Below are positions 34,672-46,963 of a stretch of 64,000 bases of DNA, in pieces (within the stretch, counting starts at the first letter, position 1; every line of letters starts with the position of its first letter). The notes under the pieces were generated by a model. That model had not been told where the DNA came from, ran no database searches, and worked only from the letters and a program-made list of their open reading frames with translations. The position numbers were made by a program, and so were the translations under genes. Location: contig JADANN010000286.1 of the NCBI GenBank assembly GCA_018806985.1, forward strand, positions 558,001 to 622,000. The letters run 5' to 3'. Source of the stretch: Angiostrongylus vasorum (taxonomy: Eukaryota > Nematoda > Chromadorea > Rhabditida > Metastrongylidae).

Positions 34672-34935
34672 GGATAATAAAGTTCTCGGCGTTCATCAAT
34701 TCCTGAAAGGTGCGCCATGCGTTCGACTTCATTACGTATCGTTGGAGATGACTGAATGCATATCTGGCCTATACAGTGAATCGTGGTGGTCTACCGATGT
34801 ACCAAGTCAGTTCTGCTATCCTCCGAAACAAGCCAGGTACCGATTTGTCGACCCCGGAGGGACGAGGGATTGGTGAGGATGGGGGCGCGGAATGGATCCC
34901 ATGTGTACTTCAGGGCGCTTCTAACATTAGACTGG
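34672..34935 (-). repeat. SINE-A copy, divergent
   Basis: Inverted copy: AATAAAGTTCTCGGCGTTC, TTGAATGCATATCTGGCC-type block and GGTACCGATTTGTCGACC core. The head is degraded. Confidence 0.82.
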
Positions 34936-35137
34936 CCATCGCATGTAAACTGCACACGTCAGATATGCATTCATTCTGCTGTAACAATGCTTCACGAAGA
35001 CGGATGCATGAGCTCCCAACGCGCTATTCTTTTTCGCTGTTCACTAAAAATAATATTTCTAATATTACCAGTAATGTTGTTATTTTTTTATTTACTGCCT
35101 ATTCTTTTCTAATGGCCGGTTAGTACGTAAAATATAA

Positions 35138-35275
35138 CCATAATGATGCTGAGACATTTGTAAAACACCGGACCGGTGGTGTCTGCTGTGGGAACCGAAC
35201 ACGCTATCATCCCTTCCAGCGGCTAACTCGTTCACCACCTCACCATGAGAGTCCTTCGTTTCACCTTTCACTCAT
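35138..35275 (-). repeat. Family B copy, left member of an inverted pair
   Basis: CATAATGATGCTGAGACATT to GAGTCCTTCGTTTCACC. It faces the + copy at 35335-35615. Confidence 0.8.
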
Positions 35276-35334
35276 CCACATGGGTAGCCACACTTTTACA
35301 TACTACCCCTCCATTAGAAAGGAATTGGTAAATA

Positions 35335-35615
35335 GTAAAAAAGTAAATAAAAAGTGACTGGACATTGTGATTTGAATCACAGCTTCAGCTTTATTGGGTT
35401 CAATGCCGATTTGTGTTCCACAGATGAATCCTGTTAACGGGTGATTGCTGATAGCAATAAAAAGGCCGAAGGAAAGTTAAAACGAAGAACCCCGATGGTG
35501 TGGTGGTGAACGCGTTAGCTCCCGGAAGGGGGTATTGACGTGTTCGGTCCCCACCGCAGACACCAGTGGTCTGGAGCTTTGCAGATATCTCAGCATCATT
35601 ATGACTACTATTAAT
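35335..35615 (+). repeat. Family B copy, right member of an inverted pair
   Basis: It starts AAGTAAATAAAAAGTGACTGG and TTCAGCTTTATTGGGTTC, continues through ACGGGTGATTGCTGATAGC and CGATGGTGTGGTGGTGAACG, and ends CAGATATCTCAGCATCATTATG. Confidence 0.82.
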
Positions 35616-36263
35616 ATTCACACATACATGACCACTGCTGATTTTAAGGAAGCTCTGTCGCTTTAGAGAAAAGTGGTTGTATTTCCGACGTGTGATTTTC
35701 ATTTTAGGTTTGTTTATCTAAGTTCAAATCTTCAAAAAACCCAATTTTTTCGTCGTCGTGTAAGAAAAATTGCACCTTGTTGACAAAAAATATCTAGATT
35801 CTGACGGTTTTTATTTAAACTAGTACACTTCATTATAGGACAAATTATTCTTGCTGAAAAATGCAACTGTTTTCGCACACGAATGATTTTTGAAAGACCT
35901 CAATAGTATAGAGGATTTCTCTATCAAGTAGAGAATTATCTATCCACCTATTAAATATATTTTATAAGTCGATAGAGAACATTTCTCGTAACTGCACGTA
36001 ACCTATTGTATAGTAAAATATTTGCCACAACGTCCGTGCCCTACATTCACATCCCATCTTAACCATCAGGCACACCAGCAGGCATGCTGCCAGGCACGAC
36101 TCATTGCTTACGGACTAGACCTGGCGACCCGTGCCTTGACCCTGCGACCCACGCCATTCGCTCGGAACTAGTCACACCCCTTACCACTGCCATTCGCCTC
36201 CTCTATGCGCCTCCTCTATGCGGCTGCTCTCCACCAATCTTAATACTTGCAACGAATAATCGG

Positions 36264-36296
36264 CTCTGAAGAAGGCGAAACCGCTAAAACGTCAGC
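36264..36296 (+). repeat. CTCTGAAGAAGGCGAA...AACGTCAGC end motif
   Basis: The same short palindromic motif that ends the elements at 14637 and 52103: CTGAAGA, a GGCG-type stem and an AAAACGTCAGC end. No partner end is identified nearby. Confidence 0.5.
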
Positions 36297-36441
36297 TATT
36301 ACATGCTAATAAATTCTATAATTCCAACCTCGTGTCTGCTTATTGAAGAAGAACAACGATTTATCAATCAATGCCGAGGTTAACAGAAAGTCGGTTTTTG
36401 GGAATTACTATTCTATATCCCACTGGGCGAACAGATACATT

Positions 36442-36516
36442 GGTGCATTGGCCGGGATTCGAACCCGGGTCGCTCGCGGACAGGCTAGCATTCTACCACT
36501 GAACCACTAGAGATCA
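36442..36516 (-). tRNA. tRNA-Gly-like sequence, not a functional tRNA
   Basis: On the - strand, TGGTTCAGTGGTAGAAT and GGTTCGAATCCCGG are textbook A and B boxes, and the T arm and 3' acceptor side (CCAATGC) match tRNA-Gly. The 5' acceptor side is CTCTAG-like and does not pair with the 3' side. The anticodon arm is also irregular. It is best read as a tRNA pseudogene or the head of another SINE with an intact Pol III promoter. Confidence 0.7.
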
Positions 36517-36531
36517 AGTGCACCTGAAACG

Positions 36532-36903
36532 GTGCACATGACTGCTATCGAAACTACTGAGCCCGCAGTAGATCTAGCAAGAGGTCACTGTGTAGTTTCA
36601 CAGGGCGAGTTGAGCCGTCTGCCACTGTGGACCAACGGTTTATACAACGACAAATGGTTCGTAGCCTTCGTGAAATGGCAGATTCAGCCAGGAGAGGACA
36701 AGGTTCGCATAACTGGACAGGTTGTGGTCGTCAGCAAGCAGGACGAGTATTCAGGACCGATCAAGCAACCAAATTTGCTCGTAATTCAAGAAGAGCAACA
36801 TCATCTACATCGGTACAGAATTTGCCGTTTCACTCCTCGCTTGGATCTGGTCACTTCCCTAAGCACAGCCATTCGCCTCCCGACGACTCGTCGCGATTGC
36901 TAG
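36532..36903 (+). CDS. Unidentified open reading frame beside the tRNA-like sequence
   Basis: A 123-codon frame with the ATG at 36532, GC-richer than its flanks. It includes GQVVVVSKQDEYSGPIKQPN. An overlapping frame, 36627-37157, runs on through the family G repeat. Neither has a recognised domain. It sits directly downstream of the tRNA-like sequence on the opposite strand and overlaps repeat G, so it may be part of an unidentified mobile element rather than a host gene. Confidence 0.25.
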   Translation: MHMTAIETTEPAVDLARGHCVVSQGELSRLPLWTNGLYNDKWFVAFVKWQIQPGEDKVRITGQVVVVSKQDEYSGPIKQPNLLVIQEEQHHLHRYRICRFTPRLDLVTSLSTAIRLPTTRRDC

Positions 36904-37165
36904 CACCCCACCTAATTATTTGGTTTATTTATTATGCCAATGTACTTGTGTATAATTTATTCCATAACATTGTCATTGCAACTTTGTTATGTTTGTTAGC
37001 CTTCGCACTGATTGTTGTAGCTCACTTCATTACCATCTATAAGTCTTCTATCAGTAATCTAAGCAACGCTACTTCATATCCGTCACTCCAACCATTCTTA
37101 TCTTCAGAACCACTTATTGTAACTCCCATCACATCAATTGAACATATGTTCATTTAGGTTAATCA
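36845..37165 (+). repeat. Family G repeat, copy 1
   Basis: ATTCGCCTCCCGACGACTCG, CCAATGTACTTGTGTATAAT, ATTGTCATTGCAACTTTGTT and TCACTTCATTACCAT recur in the same order at 55135-55410. Confidence 0.8.
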
Positions 37166-37255
37166 CGGGTAAACGATATTCTTCTGTTCCTCCTCTTCAT
37201 ATTGTTATTACCATTTTATAATGTCACAAGCTCACATGTGCCTTCTCATTTGCTA

Positions 37256-37440
37256 ACCTCTTCCACGAGCACTACTTTATTCTTTGTCACACTTATACAT
37301 CATAGTACTCCCCACTCTGTGGTCAAATTGCTCTCCCATCTCTATCCAGCCTCTTCCAATGGCGCTACTCTACTCTCCGTCACACTTATACACCACATCA
37401 TTCCCTCAGCTTCCGGCTAAGTCGCTCTATCTCTAGCTGG
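37256..37440 (+). repeat. Two diverged tandem units of about 95 bases
   Basis: CCTCTTCCACGAGCACTACT and CCTCTTCCAATGGCGCTACT open the two units. GTCACACTTATACATCAT and GTCACACTTATACACCAC follow at the same offset. Confidence 0.65.
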
Positions 37441-38661
37441 CTTCTTATTGCTTTACCTTCCCCTTAGTATGCAGCATAAGGGTACTGTAGCAGACTCAGT
37501 GTTGTTATCCTTACACCTATTTAATTACGTCGCACCGGCTTCCATACTACGCAACTGTATATTGTACATACATTTCTAGTCTTATTGCATTGACATGTAA
37601 ATATGTGTATAAACGGTTTGAGGTTTGAGGTTCTGCGACGCACACGACTACACGAATAAAAAGTTCCACGTGGCAAACTAATAAAGTCAAGCATTCCATC
37701 AACAGTTGGTGGACAAAGGACAAACCTGGCCCACAAATATTCTATATTCCACTAGGCCAACCAATATTCGACTTACTCGAATACTCGACAACTCAATTCG
37801 ACAATGCGGACAACGCGATATGCAACATAGTTCGAAGTTAATAGTTCTTCTCGACTTCTTTTGTAAACGCCAAGTTCTACAATTATACACTTTAGAGTAG
37901 ATGTTCACTAGACCCACTATGCATATTCATTATGTATGCTGACCTTCATAGACTTGGAAAACTTGTTTGTAGTAGGCGTTGTTAGTCCGGACAACTGCCG
38001 TTCATGGCACAGATTTCTTTTTCTTCTGAGTTCACTGGAAGAAATGTTAGCGCATTCTATTTGAATGGCATTTTCAGGGTACCACTTCGACACAAGCCGG
38101 TGTGACAATGAACGCCATTGCAGGGGTGTGTTCATCTAGTGACGGGACGTTAGGAGCCTGCCAAGAGCAGCAGGTGTTTTCCAGCAATATATTTCCGTGC
38201 AATGTTTTATGCGCGCTCTAAAGATGCGCGTAAAATCTTAATATTTGCCGATGTTGCAAATACCTTGACAAGTCAGTGTTTCCTACAGTTTTAGAAGAAC
38301 GAACTTTGCTGGAATGTCCTTTTCATCACTCATTCCTGTTGTTGGTCAAGTATTTTCCTGCAAGCTTGGATTTGTTATATCAAGCTGCATCCTCATGACA
38401 ACCAAGACAACGTTGTCGCGTTTTTTTCTTCCTGAAACCTCGTTAGTTTCGTCCAGGACATGTCAAGTTGAAGGCATAAGTAATCGTTTGAAGAAATTCT
38501 GTTCTTGAGCAAATATGAAGTGTTACTTTATTCTTTATTCCAATGAGCTGAAGTTTAGACAGTATTGCTTTCTTAAGAGTCGTTTCTAAGTGGCTTACAC
38601 TGACAACGGACCGCTGATTAGGGTCGCATTTGGTTGATGAGCGTTTTTTTCAATCATTTCA

Positions 38662-38937
38662 AAAGGATAAAGCTCTCGGCGTTGATCAATCCGTGAGGGA
38701 TGTGACATGTATTCGACTTCACTAAGTATCGTTGGAGGTGGTTGAATGCATATTTGGCTTTTTATAATTGCTTGCGGTGGCTTACCGATGTATCGAGGGC
38801 AGTGCTGCTATCCTCCCAGAGAAGTCTGCTACCTATTTGCTGACCCCGGAGGGATGGAGGGCTTGGTGGGCAATGGGTGCGAGGATCGATTCCACGTGTG
38901 TCGCAGTGGCGCTCCCAACCACTGCGCCACACGCTCC
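38662..38937 (-). repeat. SINE-A copy
   Basis: Complete inverted copy from AAAAGGATAAAGCTCTCGGC to the CCACTGCGCCACACGCTCC head complement. Confidence 0.92.
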
Positions 38938-40066
38938 TATCACACTCGGATAAAAATGTTACTCTACTATTCTATTAAGCCTATTAAAGAATACTCCTAT
39001 TTTTTAAAACATCTTGAACATATCTACTGGTACTGGTCTTTGAAAATAATTCACTTAGTATCCGCAAAGGTTTTCTATGCTTTTGCTGCATTTGCCCTTT
39101 CTGATTTAAATTAAATTATTCATGTTATAGCAGCATATTAGTATTGTGAGAAACTTCGATTAGACCCGATGTGGCTACGAGGACCCAAGTCTCAAGAAAT
39201 CTGGATGTGAACACTCAACTCGAATCTTGAAAAGATCCTGGGACTTCATAAATGTTGCTCAATGCTAATCGAGTTGACTCACCAAGAAACCGTGGATATA
39301 ATCCCTCTAGAGTGTTCATAGATCGTCAGTAGAAGCAAACGCCAGCCCTGGTGGATTGAATGGAGCTCCTTCCCGAGGAGTCTGGTGTCAAGTTTATGAC
39401 ATAGGAGGCATAGGAGGCTTGGCTGCATTGGGGTTACGCCATCCCACCGACGATTTCCCACGACACTCCACGACATTTTTGACCTCTACGCTTTCCCCTC
39501 CACCAACCAAGGAGGTTGTAATAGAATATGTACCAGTAGGATAATACTTCTCCTCCATATGGAATAAATCAAGCAGTGATGGCTGGAAGCGTAACTGATA
39601 CCTTGATTAGCCCAGTAATTAGTTCACATTGTTAATTTTAAATATAATCGTGACAATTGCCAATTTTCTGCGATCACTACGCAGTATCACGCCTAAATTT
39701 TTTTCCGCGCGCGACATGATCCACGTGTGACTCATGGTGTCCAAAACCTGAGAAGTGCCTCGCTCACCTTAGGTTGTCGCTTGGTAAATCGATTTCTGAT
39801 TATTTTGCTTATTGAAAAACTGGTGTCAGCCTGCAGGATAGAAGTTGTGTCGAAGAAATTTCCCACAAAAAGTAGATTGCCATTGAGGAAACATAGTGAA
39901 TATCACATCTGTAAAGCTCTTTATTCCAACTGGATACCCATTCCAGTATTGGGTGTACTTGGACCACATTATAAATATAGATAGATTGGTATCCGATGAG
40001 ATGGAAATCTCAGCTAAGAACAAGAAAAAGCACATCTTCACACCTGTACAAGAGAACCCTTCCAAG

Positions 40067-40405
40067 GGTTTGCCGCCTCATTGTGGCTGGGAAGTGTTCC
40101 TGCGTGTCGGGCTGTGATGTAGAGCTGGGGGAATTCATTCCTCTGGCAGGGTCTCCCAAGCTGAGAATAAGTCTGGCGTTTCCATCAGGAATCCTAAGCA
40201 ATAGCAGGATCCATCACCGTCCAGACATCAAACTAGTCGTATGGCGGCAATTCTCCCTCTTCTCCACAAAGGCGACGACTACCTGTGGCGGTGACGACTC
40301 GGGGCAGACTTCGGCCTGGCTGACCTCGGGATTCCAAAGAACCACAATGGCTGAACCAGCAAAACTCCGAAAACGTGGAGATTATGTTGGAGCACGCACA
40401 TAAAC
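40067..40405 (-). repeat. Family F copy 4, partial
   Basis: From CCAAGGGTTTGCCGCCTCATTG to TGTTGGAGCACGCAC. The AAGT-tail end is missing. Confidence 0.82.
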
Positions 40406-40689
40406 TAGAAGAGAGCTACGATATAAAGCAGCTTAGTTGGGATAAAGGAGAACCAAATAACGAACACTGTGAAGGTTTGCATTTTTTAAGCGAACCTTGC
40501 CTGAAGTGAACAGACTTCCGTAGGCGATGTACGGTTGTGAGCTTTCTTTCTTTCCTTTGTGCACACACACTGTTGTAATGAAGGCTTACATGACTCGAAA
40601 TGCGCAAAAATCTTTTCACCAAGAACGTGAGTTATAAAAAGTAGCGGAAACAAACTTCATTTAAACCAAAAGTTTCCATGCAAATCTGC

Positions 40690-41017
40690 CCACTTTCAGT
40701 ATTTTTTATTTTTTATCTTATTCTATTTGGTCCGTCTTCACGTCTACTTCTGCGAATCCCAGCACTTCTCACATCCAACTTGTTTCCTCGCATGCATCGT
40801 CCACGAAGGTCTTCCAAGCCTTCACGCATGGCTTCGGTTGCTGAATTCAAAACTTCCATTTCATATTGAATGTGAGTGATATGATGTTTTTTTCCCAGAC
40901 AAGTCGGTACCAATTTCCCGACCTCGGAGGGATTAGAGGCTTGGTTCGCCCTGAGCGGGATCGAACTAGCACTATGCTCGTAATGATGGACATCACTACC
41001 GCTGTACCACTCGCCCC
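40690..41017 (-). repeat. SINE-C copy with intact tRNA-like head
   Basis: On the - strand the head is GGCGAGTGGTACAGCGGTAG with B box TAGTTCGATCCCG. The shared core GAGGTCGGGAAATTGGTACC follows, then the 3' block GGAAGACCTTCGTGGACGAT. This is the best C copy in the window. Confidence 0.85.
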
Positions 41018-41019
41018 CC

Positions 41020-42390
41020 AAACTGTCACTCTCAGTATTGGTCCCTACAATGACGAAGCCTTGGTAAATAGTAATGATACTGAGTGTTGGACAAGTCATT
41101 GTTTCTTTGTGAGAAAGACGGTAGATGTAATGCAATTCAGAATGACAGAAAGGTGTAATAAAAATTTTCATTGCACAGTGTCATTGTTCTCTATAGGCAC
41201 TTTATCTGCTGCAATCAATAATCACAGTAAGAAATCCATCAGTCAACTTTAGACTAATATGTTTCAAATCGCAGTCTAATTCATTATGAAGAGATCACTT
41301 AGTCTACAGAAACAGAGAGATCTGCTGCGTAAACACGTAAAGCTAGAGGCAAATTCCATGCTCTGTATGCGCCAGGTGAAATGTGGACGAAGTGCATCGT
41401 AACCAATGCATTTCCTTTTCGGTGGCTTATTTTGCTATATAAAGGTCGTCCATTGTCGAATAACTCGCTGTTTCGTGACGCCATGAAACTAGACGTTGTC
41501 CCACACTGAAGGCACTCAAGTTTCAGCGTGGGGCTTTAAGATCATAGAATAGAAGAAATCAAGCGCAGGAGAGCCAGAGTAGCAATCCTTGCTTTTTTGC
41601 ATAATACTGAAGCTAATAAGCGGATGAGGAGATTTCTTATGATTGTTGTTGACTGGAAACCGAACGAGTGGATGACTCTTCATCACAAAGGAATTTTGGT
41701 GGTAAAACTCCTCTAATATTTCGTTTGGTGCCCTGAGGACTTACTTGGTTGTTCATTGGGTCTCGCAAAACCTTAAGAGCGGTCTGCGGTAGACGAAACT
41801 CTATTTACGCCATCTGCGAATTTATCTAAAAATACACTTATCAAGCGATGTCAAAAACATATATCTAAGGTTTCTGGATCGATGGATGTTAGAAAAAAGT
41901 TGATACATGACAGAGTACTCCATACTATCGATTTTCATGGATTTCTACTGATTCGGTTCTGTTTTCAAATCTTTCTATTGCTTACTTTGAACAAATTCTG
42001 AATGCATTGCAGATTCCCGTAATTAGTTTCCATTGCATCAGCCCGTCTCACCCATTTGACTTCATCCGTCTAACCAGTAAATGAGCTCCTTGACTTCGAA
42101 TAATTTTAGCATATTTGATATCACCTCCGTAAAACAAAAGAGACTAGATTCGCAAGCCAACTCAATGATATACTAATCATAGCAATCAGCATCTGTGGTA
42201 AAATGACAAGATATCGTACAGCGGATGGTGGTGGATGAGGCGATCCAGGAAGGATCAGAATATTCTCTCTGGAAATCGTAGCTACGGACATGGAACGTGC
42301 CCTGAAAAGTTTTTACGGCAATAAAAAAGACGTTTCGAGTATTTTTAAAACGGATAAATATACGTGTAAATATTTAAAAAATTGTACCAT
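41020..42390. other. No supported gene
   Basis: AT-rich sequence with short open frames only. No repeat copy and no exon with convincing paired splice sites. Confidence 0.4.
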
Positions 42391-42394
42391 CAGC

Positions 42395-42870
42395 TTCGCC
42401 TGTCTCTCAGCTAGTTCTATCGATCATCAGCAATCACCCGTCAGCGGGATTGATATGGAGAAACCCAAATCGGCAACGAATCCAGTTAAGCTGAGGCTGT
42501 AGTTATAACCACAATTTTAACTTATTATTTACTGCCTAATCTTTTTAAGTTATATTTCGCAATATTACTGAAAAGAGTAGACAGTAAATAATAAGTTAAA
42601 AGTGTGATTATAACTACAGCCTCAACTAACTGCGTTCGTTGCCGATTTGAGCTGCTCAGATCAATCCCGCCGGCGCGTGATTGCTGATGGCAGGATCAAT
42701 AGAACTATCTGAGAGACATGCGAAACGAAGGACCCGCATGGTGTGGTGGTGAACGCGCTATTCCCCGGAAAGGACAATAGCGCGTTCGTTCCCCACCGCA
42801 AACGCCTGCGGTCGGAGTTTTGTAAATATTTCAGCAACGTTGTGGTTGTATTAAGTGATTATTCTTGATG
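42395..42870. repeat. Family B inverted pair, joined by the other end
   Basis: Left arm TTCGCCTGTCTCTCAGCTAG to GCTGAGGCTGTAGTTATAA. The right arm, from TTATAACTACAGCCTCAAC, is its reverse complement and continues through CATGGTGTGGTGGTGAACG to TTCAGCAACGTTGTGG. A spacer of about 60 bases carries CAGTAAATAATAAG and its complement. Confidence 0.85.
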
Positions 42871-43129
42871 TGAAATATTGCAGGGAACACCGTAGCTATA
42901 TATCATCCAGATTGATCACCTGCATTACTCTTTTTTCCGCACTTTCAAACGGATTCGGCAAATTTTACCTACTAACTTGATACACTACACTCGGCGAAAG
43001 GTGAAAGGGATTGTAAACAATGACAAGATATCGTTTCTCATGCATATTCTCTATATTTCCATCTACTCACACAACTGAACTTAAAATGAATGTGTATGGA
43101 GCTGTCCAGACCGCCCTTTTTCTATACTT

Positions 43130-43515
43130 ACTTGGATACTTGGACGGCCCATCCTCACTAGTTGTGCGGGCTCCAGCATATTCTCCACTTTTTCGGAGTT
43201 TTGTTGGTTTAGCCATTGTATTTCTCTGGTGTACCAAGGTCAGCCTGGCCAAAGTCTGCCCCCAGATCGCCACCACCACGGTCAGTCGCCGCCCTTGTGG
43301 ATCAGAGGGAGGTTTGCCACCATGCGACTAGTTTGATACCAGGACGGTAATGATTCCTGGTATTGGTCTACTCTTAGCTAGGCTTTCTAATGGAAACGTC
43401 GGACTCCTTTTCAGCTAGGAGACCTTGCTGGGGGATGATTCCCTCCTCTGTTCATCGTTGCCCGACACCCAGGAACACCTCCCAGCCACTATGAGGTGAT
43501 AAACCGCTGAGAGTA
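43130..43515 (+). repeat. Family F copy 5
   Basis: ATACTTACTTGGATACTTGGAC through the GGTCAGCCTGGCCAAAGTC middle to ACTATGAGGTGATAAACCG. Confidence 0.88.
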
Positions 43516-43519
43516 CTCG

Positions 43520-44478
43520 TTTTCTATAAGTTTTTTGATCTTTATCTAAAGTACTTGGCCACATCCGCGGTAAAATCTAAATGCCTTTGTATGAACTACT
43601 TTCGCGCACTGAATATATCCTTTAAAATTGTATACTTCAAGAAAGTAGAGGCTTCATAGAACTTATCGCACCCAATAAAGGAAAGATAGAAGCAGTAGTC
43701 ATGTTTCCATTCGCTTAGATAATGTTACACTCTTTACTTCTTGCCTATTCACTTCATGTTGTAGTATCAAATTACTGAGCTGTATTGACACCAGTCGTAT
43801 GCTGCGCATCCTTCGTCCTAAACACCAGTGCATTGCTGCTCCTCATTACTGCATAGATCAACACCTTCGCAGATCCCGCTATATAGTTATTTTGTGCAAG
43901 TTTGCTGTTCAAATGAAGGTCCCACTGCCTCAGTGCGTGGTCTGGCCAACGGTCAATCAGAGCCGCGTGGCAAAGAAGACACGACATCCGTGAGATCATG
44001 GATGGAGCACAATATGATTAACTTCGTTCTGGAACTCATCATAGACTTGGACGAAGTCCTGTGTTATTAGCACAGCCATAAATACGCTAAACATCAATGG
44101 AATTAGTGTTAACCACTAGTCTTTAACGTTCCGGTGTCCGTGAACAAGAAAGTGGTATCACCGTTTTCTGGGAAGAGCTGTCTCCGATCCAAGAAAAAGT
44201 CTGAGGTCTGCAACTCAGTGGTGAAGAACTGTGGACGTTCGCGTTGAGTTGTCGCAGGATTCCAGGAAGAATCAATTCGATCTACATTCACTGACATTCA
44301 CGAACAAAAACAGCATGCTCATTTGCAGCCGAACTCACAGGCAAATCCAACTACTTTCGCGGATGAAAGCTATGTGAGGACAAATCGAAAGAGAGGAGTG
44401 TTTGTGTCTGCATAACATGAGAAATTTGGCTATATAAATGGAAATTGATGTGGTCTTTCGAAGCAGTACTAAAGCAGT
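43520..44478. other. No supported gene; short SINE-like pieces
   Basis: A 75-codon - strand frame at 43772-43999 (contains WDLHLNSKLAQNNYIAGS) looks protein-like but has no clear acceptor. At 44165-44200 the phrase GGGAAGAGCTGTCTCCGATC resembles SINE-E body. Confidence 0.3.
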
Positions 44479-44865
44479 CCTCCCAACGGTTTACAGCCTC
44501 ATCGTGGCTGGGAGGTGTTCCTGGGTGTCGGATTGCGATGTGCAGTGCGGGAATTCATCTCCCCAGCAGTATCTCCCTTCTGAAAAGTCCGACTTTCCGT
44601 TAGGGAGGCCCAGCTAAGGGTAAACGAATACCAGGATCCACCACCGTCTTGGTATCAAACTAGTCGCATGGTGGCAAATTTCCCACTAATCCACAAGGGC
44701 TGCGACTGACAGTAGTGGTGAAGACGTGGGGCAGACTTTGGCCAGGCTGACCTCGGGATTCTAGGGAACCACAATGGCTTAGCCTGAAAATCTCAAAAAA
44801 ATAGAGGTTATGCTGCGGCCGCTACAACCAGTGAGGACGGGCCATTCAAGCATTAAGTATCAAGT
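44479..44865 (-). repeat. Family F copy 6
   Basis: Inverted copy from CTCCCAACGGTTTACAGCCTC to GGGCCATTCAAGCATTAAG. Confidence 0.88.
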
Positions 44866-45321
44866 ACTGAACGAGTAGTGAAATTTTATAGATAACCGCT
44901 CGATTTGTTTAGTGATACACGGATGCACTAAATGAGAGCTAATTTGATGGGCAGTGCTTTACGACGCTTCTCTATAAAACAAAGGGAAACCATCCTAACC
45001 ACCATCTAAATATTTGAAGAAAGACGTCTTTCTTTTTTGAGTTGGATGACACTGCTTATGCCTTGGGAAAATAAAGCATTACTGCCTACCCGCTTGAAAT
45101 TCTAGGAGTGGTGCTCGTTCGGGTAGTACTGTTGTCGTTTCGATGGAAAATTTCCTGTCTCGCTCGCTGACGGCGATCCAGCCGTTCCACATCTAAATAA
45201 CCTCTCAAATGCAATGAGCGATCTGAGAGAAATGGAAAAACATTCGAGTTTGAAAGGTGTTTTGAAAAAATCTATATATGCATGTATGAATCTATTACGC
45301 TATATTTGTATTTCATTCCAA

Positions 45322-45705
45322 TAGGTTACCGCCTCATCGTGGCTGGGAGGTGCTTCTGGGTGTCCGACTGTGATGTAAAGCGGGCAATTCTTCCCCTGGC
45401 AGGGTCTCTCAGGCTGAAAATGAGTCCGGCGTTTCCATTAGGAAGCCTGGCTAAGAGTAAACCAATACCTGGATCCACACCGTCCATCTATCAAAGTCGC
45501 ATGGTGGCATATCTTCCTCTGATCCACAAAGGCTGCGACTGCCTGTGGTGGTGAAGGCCTGGGTCAGACTTCGGCCAGGGTGACTTTGAGATTCAATGGA
45601 ACCAAAATGGCTTAACAGGCAAATCTCCGAAAAATGGAGGTAATGCTGTGACCCCGCACAACCAGTGAGGACGGGTCATTCAAGTGTCAAGTAAGTAAGT
45701 ATTTA
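45322..45705 (-). repeat. Family F copy 7 with AAGT tail
   Basis: Inverted copy from AGGTTACCGCCTCATCGTGG to CAAGTGTCAAGTAAGTAAGT. The short AAGT repeat marks this end as a retroposon-like 3' tail. Confidence 0.88.
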
Positions 45706-45779
45706 TATCTATATCCATGCAACCTGTAATTACAGGTTGAGAATCTTGCTGGACTTGAACATGATATAGAGAGGTGAGC

Positions 45780-46000
45780 TCATATTTTTTCGGGACAATT
45801 AAAGTTGAGATCGACTGTGACATTTCCATAGGCTAAGCCTAACGCGATGACAAAGTACGTGGCTATCTTCTTGCCAGAAACGTCGAAGGCAACAAAGGTT
45901 TCATAGAGGTTCGTTATTGACCATTTCGAAACTGGGGTGTGCGGATGTGACAGCATAATAGATTGTAAATCCACGTTGTGATTAACGTTGTGCAAAAAAA
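45780..46000 (-). CDS. Candidate terminal exon, unknown gene
   Basis: On the - strand, after acceptor TGTCGTTCCAG, a frame taking one base from the previous exon is open for 73 codons to TGA at 45780. It contains SKWSITNLYETFVAFDVSG and a hydrophobic FVIALGLAYGNVTVDL. The incoming phase equals the outgoing phase of the exon at 47170. No family is recognised. Confidence 0.4.
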
Positions 46001-46693
46001 CTGGAACGACAGAACAAAATATTCTTCCTTCTTTACAGCACATGTCGAAAGGTGGAACGCGGTGGGAATGGAGTGAAAGCTGTGGATAACGTTTTCAGTC
46101 GCCCTCTAGGATATGACTATTTCAACCAGTTGAAAGCGATCTTGCAACTGGCAAAAGCCCAGCAGATATCACAGATCTTCTTTCAAAATTCTCCAGCTTT
46201 AGCGAGTACTTCTGCTTTTTCTATCCGTAAGGCATTTGACGCTTTCTTCCACACAACTTTAAACGTTCGAATGTGCGCTCGTGGTTTCCTTCTACTAAGG
46301 TAGCACTGCACTGACGTATCAATACCAGCGTTTCTGAAGATCTCTGCTAAAAATACATAAATTTGCTAATCTATCAAGATCAAATCCTGATTTTGTGGTA
46401 TTCAGAAGTGTCATTCCGCACTTTACATTCAGGCCAATTTTTTCGAACACCACAGCAAATGAACAAAAGGGATCTCGGCCAGCAGGAAAGAACGGTCTCC
46501 CCAATTTTTAGATAGTCCTTGCAGCTATCGAGCACATGCACCAAGTTTTAACAACTTAAATTTTATTCTAAAATTTTTTGGAAACATCAGTTCTAAAAAA
46601 AACTTAAAACTTAAAGGCTATTTTATACAAACTACGTAAACCTTTATCAAAACCTTCCCTATGAATTACTGACAACTCAGTTAAAAAAATAAA

Positions 46694-46963
46694 AAAAGTT
46701 CTCACCGTAGACCAATCGCTTAGGGATGCGCCATGCATTCGACTTCATTAAGCATCGTCTGGAGATGTTTGAATGCATATCTGGCCATTACAATGACTCG
46801 CGTTAGCCTTATCGATGCATCGATCCAGTGCTGTTATTCTCTCAGAGAAGTCTGGTACCAGTTTGCCGACCCCGGAGAGATGGAAGGTTTGGTGGGCCAA
46901 GGGCGTGGGAATCGACCACATGTGTATTGCAGGGCGGCTCTGACCACTGCGCCACACGCGCCG
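46694..46963 (-). repeat. SINE-A copy
   Basis: Inverted copy from AAGTTCTCACCGTAGACC to CCACTGCGCCACACGCGCCG. It lies in the putative intron between the exon candidates at 47170 and 46000. Confidence 0.9.

Noticed and set aside
36442..36516. Functional tRNA-Gly gene
   Set aside because: The acceptor stem does not pair and the anticodon arm is irregular, although the A and B boxes are intact.
39300..39480. Further SINE core copy (CCCGAGGAGTCTGGTGTCAA)
   Set aside because: Only a faint match to the complement of the SINE-A core. It is too diverged to assign.
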